A stretch of 64,000 nt of DNA. Source: Dictyophora rubrovolvata (lineage: Eukaryota > Basidiomycota > Agaricomycetes > Phallales > Phallaceae). The stretch's first letter is position 1; every line of letters begins with the position of its first letter. The notes under the pieces were generated by a model. It had not been told where the DNA came from, ran no database searches, and worked only from the letters and a program-made list of their open reading frames with translations. The position numbers and the translations under genes are program-made. Where the stretch lies: the NCBI GenBank assembly GCA_029959195.1, contig CP114124.1, positions 1,178,001 through 1,242,000 of the forward strand. The letters run 5' to 3'. Shown piece by piece: positions 46,804 through 60,788 of this stretch.

Positions 46804-49800
46804 TCAGTCTTTTCTGGATGCAAGATTTGCAAGGAGGGCTTCTATCCTCATTTGACTTTCCTCCAATCTTGCCAACCGTCTTTCAATTTCCAACGAAACG
46901 TGCGATTCGGACCCGTCCATATTCAATTCGTTCTCGCTTTCGAGTTGTGTGACCTTTTTTGGCCCATAAACAGTTTTTGGGGGGGCATGGTCGCCCGCAA
47001 AGGAAGATGCCTTCGCAACACTAGAAGTGGCACGGGTCGAGACGGACGGCTTCTTTGGGAGAAGTTTTCGCGAAGTAATAGGGGTTTGCTGTAAAAGCGA
47101 GTTCGATAATGCAGCTTCATCTTCGACGGGATTTTCTCCCACAGATTGAACCCCACCGTTATAAGACTGCGCCAAAGGGCTGAGGCTGATATCCGGAATG
47201 CCCATCGTTCTATGAGACACGGCCCTTTGTCGTAGCGGAGACTCCGTGTCAGGCGGCGCACGACCAGCGGACGGTCGGCGTGCTACAGGCGTCGAGAAGT
47301 GGCGTAAAGGGCGCAAACGGGGAGAAGGAGAAGCAGTGACAGGCCCGATCGTCTGACCACTGTCAATTTGGATAGATGAAGTACGAGACTCTAGAGCATA
47401 TTCATTTTGCTCGTAAGCAATTTCATCTTCTATATCGAAAACCTATACACATGATCAGTAAGGTTTTCCAAACATGGATATATGGTTTTGGTTTTACTGC
47501 ATCGATTTCAGCCCCAGATCTCGAGAATCCTTCGAAAATGGCTATGATCCCTTGTTGATATGAGAGATTAAATAGGAAGACACTTTTATACAACGATACC
47601 TAGTTTCCTCAGTCCCTTGGGCAGTGAATCCAGAATTTCTTCCAGCGCGGACGTAATATATTCGTAGAAGGTGGTGGCACCGGAAATATCCTTACGCCTT
47701 TCATAGAAGGAAATGCACAAAAGGACCGGAAAGCTCGTTACTCTACAAATCTTCCTCTTAGTTGGAATACAGATAAAAAAGGACGGAACCAACCGTATCA
47801 TAAAGACGTTTACTTTATGAAACCACCGAGGGCTGAGTATATAAGACGCCGGAAACATGACGACAAGGGCGACGAGATTTAAAGGTGGTTGATATGAGAA
47901 TAAGACATCGGCCTTGACACCTTCAATAGTTGAGACTGCGCGACGGTACATAGCCTAATACAAAAATTGGGTTAACATTAAGTCCTGAGAAATATACCTT
48001 GCGGCTTACTTCTGCTGCAGCATCAGAACTTATGGTTGAAAAGGTATATGACAGTATCTTTGTGACATTCATATTAAATGAAAGTCTCTAATCAACATTG
48101 AGATACACACCGAAACAAGAACTTAGATAATATTTATCAGCGGGCGAAGTTCAATGGAGGCCATGACATACCTGTGAGGAGTAATGTGTTACTGAGACAC
48201 GCATAGGTTATCATTAGGACTGGTCCATAAATCGGATGAAAGGTTGCAGCTTGGTTAAAACCACTGCTATCTAAACCGAAGACTTGAAGCTACATTTAGT
48301 ATAAACAGCAGTCACTCAGTACGAAATATCGTACATAAATCAAGCATCCACCATGCAATTTCACTGTGAGTAATCAGCTAAACGAAAAAACCGACGATAT
48401 GTCCACTATAACTTACCCAGGCGGATATTCAGGACCACTGCGACTTAGTCTAATGGAAAAACATACTAATGAGAGATGAGTTACTCGAACGGGATGAATT
48501 GCTTACGTCCATAGCGCATAAAGAAAACTTTGTTGATAAGATGAAACAAAGAAGGTAAGTACCATCTAGAGGTGGTGATAACGAAAGAATTTACCCAGCG
48601 AAACAGAAAGCGGCAATTGTCATAAGAACGGCAAATTCCGCGAACATAGAGCGAAGGGATCTTAAGACGGTTAAAGCTCGAAGAGACTAGCTATCAAAGG
48701 ATTAAAAATTACAAGATCATGAGATTATTTGACAGTGTGACAAAGGCGAGTCTATAACAAGGGGTAAGCGAGATATTGGGAATCATACAATAATATTTTC
48801 AAACCTTGGAAAGATCAAACAAGCAGCTAAAGCTAAACAGTCCATTCCAGCGGCAAGGGCCCACGGATTGGAATACATGATGCCCCATAGTCGTAAAACT
48901 AAATAAGCCGCATATACAGATATGAACAAAACGTCAAAACCATTCCAAGTCCCGGTCACGTATACTTTTGAAAAAAAAACCTGAATATGCGAAAGAATTG
49001 TATAACGACTCAAACCAACTGACCTCGCAGACCATGTTCCTGCATGCTGGCAATTTTATCCAAGGAAAATCCCAGAGCAAAAACCATGAATAAACCCTCA
49101 GGAAAATTGATACGATCAATGGTACCGAATTCGAGTACGATGACGAATAATACGAAAAGGACCACGAAGCTACACATAAAGAATATAAGGGAAAACCATA
49201 CAGAAATCTGATTAAAAACCCAACTTGATATATTCAAGGATCGAACGGATAGCCGGAACTTTGAGACGGTAGTGATCCAACAAAGGAGCAGCATGGGGGT
49301 TGTAGATATGAACCGGTGTGCGCTTGTAAGTCTAGTAATACGACTGGTAAGAAAAGCAAGCCTAAAGTATAATGCTCATACATCAGAAAGAATAGAATGA
49401 GAGCTATCCGCCTGGTATACACATTTACCACTATATTCATCCCATAAGCAGGCATCCAGTTGTGTTATTTTACTCAAAGCTTACCTCCAGATCGCGTCGA
49501 TAACCTTTTGACAAGGGGAGCTCTTGATGAATCTCTTCGCTTTCCCCAGGATGGCCATTTCTATAGCGTTGCCAGCACTTTCGTCTGGGTCCATGTTTTC
49601 TTCTTCGTCGGCACGTTTCAAAACTTCTGGTCTTGCACCAGCAAAAAGTGGCCAACTTGTGGTTAGAACGGTCGTCAGCTCAAGCATATTATCTGCATGT
49701 ATACGCATTGCCCTAATAGCTAAAATTTCACAAAGTGCAGCCCGTGACCGTGATAGAGCTGCTATGGAAAACGAGTCGTCCCGAAGAAAGTGCACTCGGT

Positions 49801-50216
49801 TGATTAGATAGCAAAATACGATTGATAGATTTCCTTCGCGCTGTAATTTGATATATTTATCCTCCAAGGGTTTCACAAGACGATATGTAAGTTCCGGACT
49901 TAAAAGCTGAAAGCAGCAGAATGAGTACTAATTTTGACTTTTCGAGACGGGTCAAAAAAATTACCGCTTCATAAGTCAGTGGATTGTCTGAACTCAGAAC
50001 TATTAGAAACAGGGGTGATATAGACTAGTGTTAAATGATCGTACCAACGTATAACTATGCACGAATTAGTTTGCTGGTACGACAAAGGGTGAAGACACTT
50101 ACTATGACGTCCTGCCGAATCCAATGAATTACCGGATAAACTTGGGTGCTTTCTATCTCCTCAATGCCCAGCAACGGAGTAGTTTCCTCTCTTGTCACTC
50201 CATGTCGCGTTCCCAT
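46804..50216 (-). CDS. YVC1: TRP-type calcium channel, Yvc1-like
   Basis: Starts MGTRHGVTREETTPLLG at 50216, stops at 46804; many introns. The N-terminal region YRLVKPLEDKYIKLQREGNL and SRSRAALCEILAIRAMR are typical of fungal vacuolar TRP channels. Membrane segments include MFVVLFVLFVIVLEFG-like and TWNGFDVLFISVYAAYLVLR, then CLALAACLIFPRF. The C-terminal cytosolic tail is Pro/Ser-rich and ends with a short coiled coil (LEIERRLARLEESQMRIEA). Yvc1 releases calcium from the vacuole on osmotic or mechanical stress. The pore exon region (47950-48780) is cut by many short introns and was not fully reconstructed. Confidence 0.85.
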
Positions 50217-50493
50217 GAAGAGCCTCAGTTGAAAGAGTTGCAACAGTGCAACGGTTCAATCGGAGATTGCACTGGCCGTTTAAATGAAAGAAGTGGGGTA
50301 CCGAGGCCCGGAACAAAGAAATATCAGTATAAATGATTGCTAAACATGCGGCATTTTCGTATCAAATAAAAAAATAAGAAAGTTTTAAACGAGAATCAAC
50401 GAGATCAACTGGGCATGTGTATTTTCGAAATTCGCGACATTCAGAGACTTGGAAGGTCCCTCGAAGGCGTGCTGAGGTAAGCAATGTGGATTC

Positions 50494-52446
50494 ATGCCTG
50501 ATCTTACTTTAGAAACACTCGTTGATGATGGCCAATATGCCTCGGAGCGTGCTCGAATCGAGAATCAGCTTGTTCTAGATGAATTAGAGAGGAAGAAAAA
50601 GGCGCGAACAACAGCTGTTCCTACCGATGATAACCGCGTCAAAGCCAGGCTTCGAGAGATTGGTGAACCTATCACATTGTTTGGTGAAAGAGTACGTCTT
50701 CTGTGCCAATACTTTTTTCGAAAATTATGTGGCCTAATCTTTCATTCAGGCTGCGGACCGTCGGGATCGTCTTATATATGTCCTGTCGCAGATCAATGCA
50801 GCTCGTGGTGAGGATGCCGGGGTAATGGAAAGCGAATCGTCTGAGAGTGAAGAAGAGGAGGTAAACTTAATTATTATCCAAAATTTACGTCGACCTTATT
50901 ATATTCAACTTTGTACAGAAACAAGAAGAATTCTATACTCCCGGTTCTCTAGAGCTTCTTGAGGCTCGCCGACGTATAGCAGAATATTCTCTCCCGAGGT
51001 CCGCTTTTTTACGATGCCTATACGTTGATTAGAAGGTGCCTATGTGCTCATTTTTTTCTTGTATTTGGACAGAGCTCAAAAACGTATCGCCCAACAGCGA
51101 CAAGAACATTTAATGCCATTAAGTCAGATATTAGACATACGCAAACAAGTATTTGCGCACATCAAGGTATATAATTATAATGCAATTTACTTGCATCACC
51201 AAAGTTTTACATATTATCACAGAAATTTGCAAACATTGGTTCTCAAATAGGTGATGAACGGCCCATCTCTCAAGTCCGCTTTTCGCCCAATAGTCAATAT
51301 CTTGCAACTGGCAGTTGGTCGGGTAATGTGAGAGTATGGAATATACCAGCTTGTACACCCGTGACGACATTGAAAGGTACGTATAAAAGCTATTTCATAG
51401 TCGAAAAATCGAAGAACCAGAATAGGCCACAGCGATCGTGTGGGTGGCGTGGCATGGCATCCTCAAGCTACATTGACGCAATCTGAAGAAGCTGTGAACC
51501 TTGCAAGTGGTGGAGGTGACTCCACTGTTATTTTATGGTCTCTAAAAAGGTATGAGTTTTGCTGTTTCTCAGTTCTCACGTTTCAACATTCCCCCCTCAC
51601 AGTCAAGCCCCGCTGTCCATCTTGAAAGGTCATCAAGACAGAGTATGTCGAATAGCCTTTCATCCTTCAGGGAATTACGTAGCAAGCGCCAGTTTTGACA
51701 CTACATGGCGATTATGGGACGTTGAAACCTCAACTGAACTTCTTTTACAAGAAGGTCACTCAAGGGAAGTATATGTTGTGGAGTGTCAAGATGACGGCGC
51801 ACTCGTTGCTTCGGGGTAAGTCGTTTTTCTCCAGGATACCTGAATCAATTGATCTCTGCGATAGTGGTCTTGACGGTATCGGTCGTGTTTGGGACTTACG
51901 GACTGGGCGAACTGCAATGGTTCTCGACGGACATGTGAATACGATTTTTTCCATCAGTTTCTCACCCAATGGGTACGCTCTGTTGTTATTTCGGAAGCGG
52001 GTCCATCGCTTACTATATTAAAATACAGATATCAAATAGCTACTGGAGCGGGAGACGATACCATCCGTGTTTGGGATATGCGTTCCTTGAAGGCCCTGTA
52101 TACTATTCCAGCACACAAATCCAATGTTTCAGATGTACGCTTCGTTCGGCTGACATCGAATGAGATATCGATGCAAAATGGGCTTATGGAAGTGGATAGC
52201 ACAGAAGGCATAAGAGCCAAAACAAATCATATTGCAGAGTTATACAAGTCCGGTTTATATCTCGCTAGTGCAGGATATGACGGATATATTAAGCTCTGGA
52301 GTGCAGATGATTGGCAGCTGCAGCGTTCAATAGCTGTCGATGCAGGAAAGGTTATGTCGGTGGACCTGTCTTCGGATGGCAAGTACATTGCCTCAGGATC
52401 GTGGAACCGTAGTTATCAGCTGTTTTCGCCCGAGGATTCGATCTAG
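50494..52446 (+). CDS. PRP4: U4/U6 snRNP protein Prp4 (WD40)
   Basis: N-terminal SFM domain: [19 protein letters not shown], with AADRRDRL in the next exon. A linker helix ([20 protein letters not shown]) leads into seven WD40 blades: [92 protein letters not shown] and [13 protein letters not shown]. Prp4 with Prp3 binds U4/U6 snRNA in the tri-snRNP. About nine introns. The start is 277 bp from the divergent TRP channel gene. Confidence 0.94.
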
Positions 52447-52582
52447 CCAAAATACAGACCCAAAAACGCAAAGAAACAAAGGGATGGGAGATTTGGGGCC
52501 GTAACTGATATCAGTATCATTAAATATTTCCTTCTCGAACCTATCATAACAAAGACTATGAAAAACACAATAAAGATCGAAA

Positions 52583-55245
52583 TTAAGTTCCTGATACCTT
52601 CTGCATGAAACCTGCCACACGTCCTAGGTCTATAATCTGTGGTTCACTCTCGACCGCAATAACTAAGTTCTCTAACATCTAAAAATTGCTCAACAACCAA
52701 CCCTTTTCATGACTTATAGGACATACCTGTTCAACTTGATTGAGAGGTACCCCCGTGCAAAGCGATACAATTCTTTTGCACTGAAATTCTTTTTCGGCAC
52801 TCGCTCCTTGTAATTCCTTTAACCTCAGTTCCATCATCTCTCCCGTTCTTGATAACCATAACTTCATTCTTCGCATTTTGATGAGCGCGTCATGAGTGTT
52901 TTCTTCGGGAACGGGAGGCTCGAAGTCCAGAGAATTAGTGGCCATATCGTCAAAGCCAACACCGACAAGTGTTGACTCTGGACCACGGTACACAAAAGGT
53001 CCTGCGGTGTTGGGCCTACCGTCGATGACAGTACGACCCGTCCAATCTACACGGTCCTCGAGTGCCAATGCACGTTCAATATTCCGAATCCGCTGCTGCA
53101 CTTGATCCAATTCGCCACATTTGGACTGCCATGATTGTATTTGCCTTCGCTGCTCGGCCAAACTGCGTGTTGAGAGGCGTAATCTGTTTTGAACAGATGC
53201 TAAAACATCCTGTTTCGCTTTAAGCTCTGTCTGGAATTCCGTACTTAAGTCATTGATCATAGCTGTCATATCTAGACGGAACATTAAGAAAACCTCTAAG
53301 AAGGAAAAAAAGATTTTTTTGGACTTACCAGCAATGATGGCCTTGCTTTTTTGTATCGGAACAGCCGGGACGGCTCGCAATTGAGCGAGGAAATCATCGG
53401 CTTTGGGAGGCAACTGAAGAGGATCCTAGAAAAATAAGTATAAGTTGGATCCAAGCCGTGCCCGATTGCCACCTACATCGCCGTCTAAACCAAAATCACT
53501 AGGCCTGAGACCTAGCTTGTTGGACATCATGCGGTTTGCTCCACAATCGAGCAGCGTTTTGACCAAACTACGATTACCGACACGGGCAGCAATATTTAGT
53601 GCAGTGTCGCCATGAATGTCTTGAATATCCACCAAACTCTTAAAGTCACCACCCTCATGTTCCGCTATCCACATTAAGACGCCCTCCAGGTAATACCGGG
53701 CAGCGGCCGCGCGACCACGTATGCCAGCAATATGCGCAATATGGTGCAAGACACTAGAATGAGAGCCATCCAAAGTTCGTATAGATGGATGTAAGGTTGA
53801 AACCAAGACAGGAAAGTTTTGGGCCTGAAAACTTCCAAGAGAAAGAATCGTACGCATCAAAGGCGTCTCCCCAGCATAATTGCCCGTACAAGGATTGGCG
53901 CCATGCTGAACCAGCAATTGTGCCAGTGTATCGTTTCCTAACGAGGCTGCAAGATGCAAAGATGCGTGTCCTTGATCATCCAGCACCACATCCATGTCAG
54001 CAGGCACACCACTGGCAGAATCATGGTTATCCAGTATAAGATTGATCACTTGATGCGGATCGGCTTGTGGAATGATAGCACTAAGAATGGCGTTACGTTT
54101 CGCGTTATGCAATGGGGCGAGCTTATCTCCGGGCATCGCTCCCGGCGTTGGCTTGTTTGCCATACGAACCGTATGGGCTGTTGCAGGAGCAGCTTCCTCT
54201 GAAGCTTGCAAGCTGGGTTGAATACGATTGGCCTCATATCCAGGCACACCTGGTTGCGTCCCATTAGCCTTAGAGGGTGACATAGGTTCGAGGCGCTGGC
54301 GTTTGGCTGGCGAGGGCTGCCCTTCCGTTTCGAAACTTGTTGAGGGAACACTTGTAGCAAATACATTCTCCCCATCTAGACGTATGTTCTGTGAACTAGG
54401 TGGGCGGGGAACGTCGGTTGATCGGGGTCGTTTAAGACTGGGAGAGAAAGTACAAGTAGGACTTGGAACAGGTGCTGGCGGTTGCAACGGAGTAGCTGGC
54501 ATTGAGACAGGTTGAACAGGAGTCGGGGCTGCCGGACGCGAGGGATAAGAAACGAAATTTGGACTATAAAAAATACACGAGTAATTCATTATTAAGTCCA
54601 TCCCCTATGTCGTAGGCTGGAGAGTGTCTTACCTAGGCAGCATGGGTGGAGCCAATTGGTTCGGTTGTTGAGCATGCTGCGGATTTGCGAAATACCCAAC
54701 ATATGGAGAAGGAAACCCTGGAGGTCCGGAGGGTGGCCTGGCAGGTGCGAGAGCAGGTAGTGTTGGAAAGGAGGTTAGAGTCGAGGCAGTGGGCATGTAG
54801 TCAAAGAGAGGTGTAAGAAGGTGGGCGACACCATACTGCGCGGCAACATCCCGACCACGTTGTAGAGGTATCCTACGAGGATAAGAGTTTGAATTACATT
54901 GTAGATAATTGGAGCCAGTAGGACGCACCAGGTGCCCTGATACTTTCCGTATCCGCCTTGAACGATCTCGTGTTTTCCCGGAAGAATCTCTTTCTCCAAA
55001 ATTTTCGTTCTTCTACCTTTGTCTATACCGGCCACTTTCAAGATCTGAGTGGCATTTACATATGAATCTACGCGTCGACGCATAACGGCTATACCACGTA
55101 TCATGCACTCGTATACCTGTCCATTGGCGTGTGAAACCCTTTAACGTCAGAATCAGTGCATAATAATCTACGTTACCTGAACAGAGGAATATACAGCATT
55201 GTATATCCTGATTCCGGTAGATGGTCGTGTTTGGTTTGTTGCCAT
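52583..55245 (-). CDS. MBP1: APSES/ankyrin cell-cycle transcription factor Mbp1-like
   Basis: Starts [20 protein letters not shown] at 55245. The KilA-N/APSES DNA-binding domain has [40 protein letters not shown] and [18 protein letters not shown] Pro/Ser-rich linker with KRPRSTD and AKRQRLE nuclear-signal-like stretches leads to ankyrin repeats ([50 protein letters not shown]). The C-terminus is a coiled coil. This is the fungal MBF/SBF subunit that drives G1/S genes through MCB elements with Swi6. The last exon adds a 30-residue end after VEQ; stop at 52583. Confidence 0.93.
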
Positions 55246-55445
55246 CGCAGCCGCTCTGTAGTCGAAAAGGAGAGGAGGGGGAGGGGAGGGGAAGAGTGGG
55301 GCGAATAGTGAAGAAAGGAACGCGCCGCACCCACGGGCGAAACGCGTCGTACTCATTAAGCGCTTGTGCCGGTACTCGGCAATGCAATACATAACATTTA
55401 AAAAAAAACAAAGCTGAATATTTATCGTAGTAAACTAACTATTTC

Positions 55446-58400
55446 TCAAATGTCGCGATGCTCCAAAGTGCGGGATAAATTAAATGCAGCAGATATCAGG
55501 GTAACATGCGTAAACCCCTGTACCGCGTTTCCCAGACCTTCTCCCGCTAATCCAATCTCTTCAGTGCACAATCCGAGGTGATTGGTGTATTGCAGGAACT
55601 CCTAAAATCAAATGAAAACCTATAGTGGAGCGTGTGTATGAACAGCCTAACCTCGAACATCTTTCTGGCTTTGAGCAATAAATCAGCGTCGTATTTTCCT
55701 GCGCGAGTCAACGCTTCTACCGCCCTAATACGCCAATCAAACTAATTCTTGTCTGAACAAAATAATCTCGAACACACCACAGAGTGCCTTGAAAGTCGAG
55801 ATTATGAATGTTTGTCTTGAAATTATAAAAATGCGCTTACATAGGCAGAATGTACCCTCTTCGCCTCCGACTCCGTCACTGGCCTTGGTAACATCATAAC
55901 GATAAACCAGACTCTATAAAATGTTTGCAATAAGCTTTCATTTCAAAGAGGCACCGTGAGCGTTACGTTAGCTGTGAGCCCTCCTCTTTCTGGTGATCTT
56001 AAAATGCGATGAAGAGTACTCAGGAACCTCTCGTCCGTCTACGGAACTAGTCAAAACCATGAAGGAGTGAGCCGGAGAAGCTACGTACAGCAGAAGAGAA
56101 AAACACCAGAGGCATAATGAGAACAGCTGAATCGAGAGTATCGATGGCTTCATAACTCTGGGCGAAAAATTTCTCTTCTTTGTTCCAAGCACGACTCATG
56201 ATATCTTCGTAAATTTGATCCCTCACCCTATACCACTCGAGGCGATTAGGACAAGGGAAGGAGCGTTTATCGGCCAAACGGATAGCTCTGTCGATGGCAA
56301 CCCACATCATTATCTTGAAACAATGTTAGTTTATGAAATACATGGTTTTATTGGTCATGCCTTTGAGTACTAAATAGATAGGTTAACGACAATACAAAAG
56401 ATAATCGGCATGATTCACATACAGTGAAATTGCGTTTGGTATCCCTCACTTCCCTGGAAAAACTGAGGGTTTGATTGAATACATAAAAAGGATACAATAC
56501 CATATAGATCTAAAAATTTTAATTAGGACTAAAATAGAGAAACAGAGAGAAACACGTACAGATCGGGATCATTATAGTGTTTTACAACATCTACACGAGA
56601 AAGTGTCATATTATAGACAATGACTAGCTTCTTTTTTTAACTTACACTCCGTTCTATAGCAATAATTAGATTAAAAGACAGCCAAATACAATTATACGCA
56701 CAAATCTCGTACAGCAACCCTTTTGTCTCGCATGAGGGAGAAAAATATTGATGAAGACTGTTTACTTACCATATATCATAGGACAATGGTTTTCCAAACT
56801 AGAGATGATCTTTAATTGAGTTATAAAAACCAGAACAGTCAGGAAGAAGTTACCTTTTGACTCAGATAGATACAGTCCAATCTATAAACCGTAAATGGCA
56901 ATCTCGAAATTAGCAACGGATTACGCGCTATGAACTTCGTGACATCAATATTTAGTTTGAAAAGTGTAACATAGTGACTCACCGAAAATCAACGCACAAT
57001 TCTCCGTAAATATCCTATGTTGGCATAGGAATTAGTAAGCGAATAGACATAGCTCCATTAATCTAACCAGTTGCAAATGATCCGCCGCGCCATTCCCAAT
57101 TCTGCAATTTCGTGAGTGGTAACTCCCAAATAAAAGATTTATTTTACCTCACTGGCTTGGAGCTAAAATAGAGCGTTAGGCAGATTTCAATTTGTTTTTT
57201 TTTTGTAAAAAAATCACCCTTTATGACCATCAAGATGCGTCAGTTCTATCTCCTCCAAATCCTTTCCGCCTAGAAACAAGTTTTAGACTCTCATTTTGCC
57301 TTGTAAAATAACTATCCAACCATGTATAGTATACCTATGAAACTATAAATTCCATCGAAAGTGAGGTAGTGAGGTATAAATCTACTTACATTATCTGCAA
57401 CGACCCGTCTTCATTGCGGTGTTGCAATCGTGAAAATATAAACTCCATATATGCTAATGAGCGTTGTGAGCGACCAGAGAAAAACTATGCTGCGAAGTTT
57501 CACGATTTACCATTAGCTTCATCAGTAAATCCCAATCGAATTAGAGCGTAGAGCGTGAAGGAAGAATCACGGATCCAGGATGCCCTATAATCCCAGTTCC
57601 GAGTACCGCCTATCATTTCAGGAAGAGAAAAGGTAGGACTTGCGACAATAGCGCCAGTAGGTTCGAAAATGAGTAATTTCAAAGCAAGAGCACTACGGTG
57701 TACCGCCTCTCTCCATAGACCTTGATATGTGGATTTTCTAATCCAGTTGTTCCAGAAGTCATTCGTATTCTATTTATTAATTAGTGCAAATCATTACAGC
57801 ACAATTTGCAATTCTGACCTCGAAAAGCACACTCAATAGACGCTAATGGAATGCATATTTACTTCATCAAAAAAATAGAAGCGAAACACGTACTCTAGTC
57901 AGGATAGGATCGTCTGTGGCGCGTAGTTTAGATTCACCCAAAACAAGAGCTAGATTTCTCGGTTAGTACTTCATGAAAAAATGAAACATTCCAAAAGTAA
58001 TTGTCACCTTCTAGGCTGACACCTAATTCTTTAGCTCGTTCTACAGTAGGAAAGTGATATTTAGATATATCAGCTTTTTTAGGGGGGACCCGCAGAATAA
58101 ACCTATGCAGATTTTGAGGACCACGACAAGGACTTGTGACGAAACATTTACCAGACAGCTTGACCCTCTTCTAGGAGAATATCGGAGCAAACAGAAATCC
58201 CTAGATGACCTTGCTTGCGGAGGTCTAATGGTTTCAAATTCACTTCAGGAAGCGGGGCAAAATCCCCTAAAATGTCGGGTACAAAGCGTAGATCAAGCTC
58301 TGTTTGAGCTTCAAGAGAAGAGAAGTAGGCCCTGTTATGTGGCTGGGGCGCTTTTATCGTCGGGTCAGCGCTATAATCTGGCAAAAGCTCAAGAGTATGG

Positions 58401-59276
58401 GACGAGCGAGCATAATTGAAGGCGGGAGCACATTCCATGCGAATGGGGACTTTCCCTCGTATGACCTAAGTGATCCAGATGAAAATTCGAGCTGAAAATC
58501 CTGTTGTATTGACACCTACTTCTACTTTTCTAACAAGCCAGAATAATAAAGGCTTTTCTTTAGACTCGTTCAACGGTAAGAAGTCTACGCATAATACTGC
58601 AGCTGAAACAAGATCAAGAAATTGCAAATACAAACCGATGACTTGCGCAACGCCTGAGGCATGAAGGAACCTACAATATTAGTTGCAGAAGATTTGAGTT
58701 GAATATATTTGAATGAGCGCTCACTTTGTAGTTAAAATCTTTTGCACTTTTAGTGAAGCCAATGCAAATAAGTTTATATAAAATCAACACACGTTTGAAC
58801 TAGGCAAGTAAGCCTGCTTGATGCTGTAGCCTTCACAAGCCGGGGAAATAGAGAAGTGACCACCCTATCAGAGACATATTATGACGAGTTCGGTAAGTAA
58901 ACGGTATGGTTGGACCTTATCCTTGTCCAAAATTCGTGCGAAAATGGAAGGCGAGTCGAAGTGTGGCACGCAGTAACTTTCCACTGAAAAGCGATCATGA
59001 GGGAACGTGAGACCAATGACGACATGGCAAGGCTATTTACCGGATCCGTCAATGCTGATCTTCAAGGTAAATACGTCAACTCTTACGGAGGAACATACCG
59101 AAGTGAGGAAGAAAGATATTTACTCACCATTGCCGCGGTTCTCATGTTACCGACCCTGTTTCGGGAAACAATCAGTCAGCTTCTGATTGAATGAGCACAT
59201 GGAGCTTCAGCATATACAAGCCATGATCTTGAATTTCAAGGTATCCAGTCTGGGACCTAACGGATGGGTTCGTCAT
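55446..59276 (-). CDS. Glycoside hydrolase family 15 protein (glucoamylase/trehalase-like)
   Basis: Start at 59276 from [19 protein letters not shown], continuing over introns to [10 protein letters not shown] and [19 protein letters not shown], the family N-terminus. The core [20 protein letters not shown] holds the conserved WIRD block. Further on, [19 protein letters not shown] and [19 protein letters not shown] are typical. The protein ends [11 protein letters not shown]15 proteins of this intracellular class act on alpha-glucosides or trehalose; no secretion signal is visible. The gene has at least 15 introns, many flanking exons of under 60 nt, unusual for this window. Most internal exon limits were not fixed. 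Confidence 0.85.
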
Positions 59277-59535
59277 CGAGCAAGTAAGAGATGATATCTG
59301 ACTCAGAGCAGAAGATGTGCTTGTATTAACGAGGCATCTGATGATGGTTTACGTTTCGCGCCCAACTACCGTACCGTGTAACCGGCGCTTGTCAGGGTGT
59401 CATCACGTGCATCAATGTCGCGTTACAGATTGATCATCTTTCCATCTTCTTAATCTTGCAAATTGAATTGACCCATGCAAGCCCATGCAGTCAGTTCCAA
59501 AAACAAATAAATACTCAGCGCGGTATTGTACAAAC

Positions 59536-60333
59536 ATGCCCGTCACCGCGACCGCCACTGTTGCGGACTTCCCTGCTTTCTCCAGGTTTGTTTCACTCGC
59601 GGATTAACAAGTCGAAGTGGCATTCCCTTACTTTGCGAAAGCAATTTTCAAGACATCATGAGTCAGAACGTCGCCAAGGCAGCTCAGTTCGAACAAAGAC
59701 TAGGAGCCTTGCAGGTAGATACTCCTTGGAGATGTATTGTTTCAGCAGCCGAGACCTAACTATCAAAGGATGCTCTGACCGCCAACTTGAAAGAAGCCGG
59801 GGATGTCCTTGCGTTATACAATAGGAAGAAGACATTGATGGTGGTGAAGTAGCTTCATGTCGCTCTTTCAAGTTGACCTCATTGCTAGACAGGAGTACAC
59901 CGTCAATGCCAAACAGCGAGATAGTCTCGACGTTCCCATGATACGTCGGGCTGCTGACAAGACCCTTGATGTTGTCCACAATGTCGAATGGAAATTACCC
60001 GACATTCTGTCTCAGCTGATTGATATAAAGAGAGTCTACGACCTAGGACGTAGAAGGGTAAGAACATGTGATTTAGCTGCTAGATCATTTTGATTTACGA
60101 GTTGATTTCGCATATTGTTATTGTAGGCGCAAGTGCTACAAGCAGAGCTTGAATGGATGGCCAAGTCAGATTTTGAACGATGGCGATCAACTCTTCTGGG
60201 AAAAAGTCCCTTGTCCGCACAGCAAGTGAAACGAGAATGGAAATGGCTGTTCAAGAGGCTGACGCTCTTCGTTTTATTCATCTGCACGTTACTTCTCTAT
60301 TTTTTGCGAAGAGTTTTAAACCGGACTACTTGA
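59536..60333 (+). CDS. Hypothetical protein with C-terminal membrane anchor
   Basis: Five exons: 59536-59585, 59642-59714, 59769-59840, 59893-60057 and 60127-60333, 567 nt in total (188 aa). Starts MPVTATATVADFPAFSSNFQ. Helical, amphipathic body (KAAQFEQRLGALQDALTANL, NVEWKLPDILSQLIDIKRVY) and one membrane segment at the very end (LTLFVLFICTLLLYFL) with basic residues on both sides, so probably tail-anchored. Coiled-coil plus tail anchor is SNARE-like in layout, but no SNARE zero layer is evident. Not recognised. Confidence 0.65.
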
Positions 60334-60788
60334 CTAATAATGTAAAGCTGCATCCTGTACCATACTACCATACACATCGAGATCCATTACTAAGATTCCT
60401 ACATTTCATAGGCATAGTTACACAATATATACATACCAGTTAAATTCCAGTTAAATTAAGTAAAGTAGTCGAGGTCACGCTTGCAGCAGGCACCGGGTTG
60501 CGAAACTTTTGAGTATTACGATACTACGAGAACAAACAGACAAACTGCTACACAAATTCAACCATCCGATGAAGGAAGCCAAAAGACAAAAATGCGCGCA
60601 TATAACATATAAACTAGCGGTCACAAAGGGGGAAGCATACAGTTATAACATCACTGTTCGTGAAGTCTACAGAAGACGGGCATAAACGAAGGTAACACTC
60701 GGTAGAAAGGAACCCATGAAGATGAACTATAAACAAAAAAGCAAAATATGGGTATATCAGGTAGAATCTTTCGACCGAATCCCACTTT
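60334..60788. other. Convergent 3' flanks
   Basis: 455 bp with no supported gene. Confidence 0.4.
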
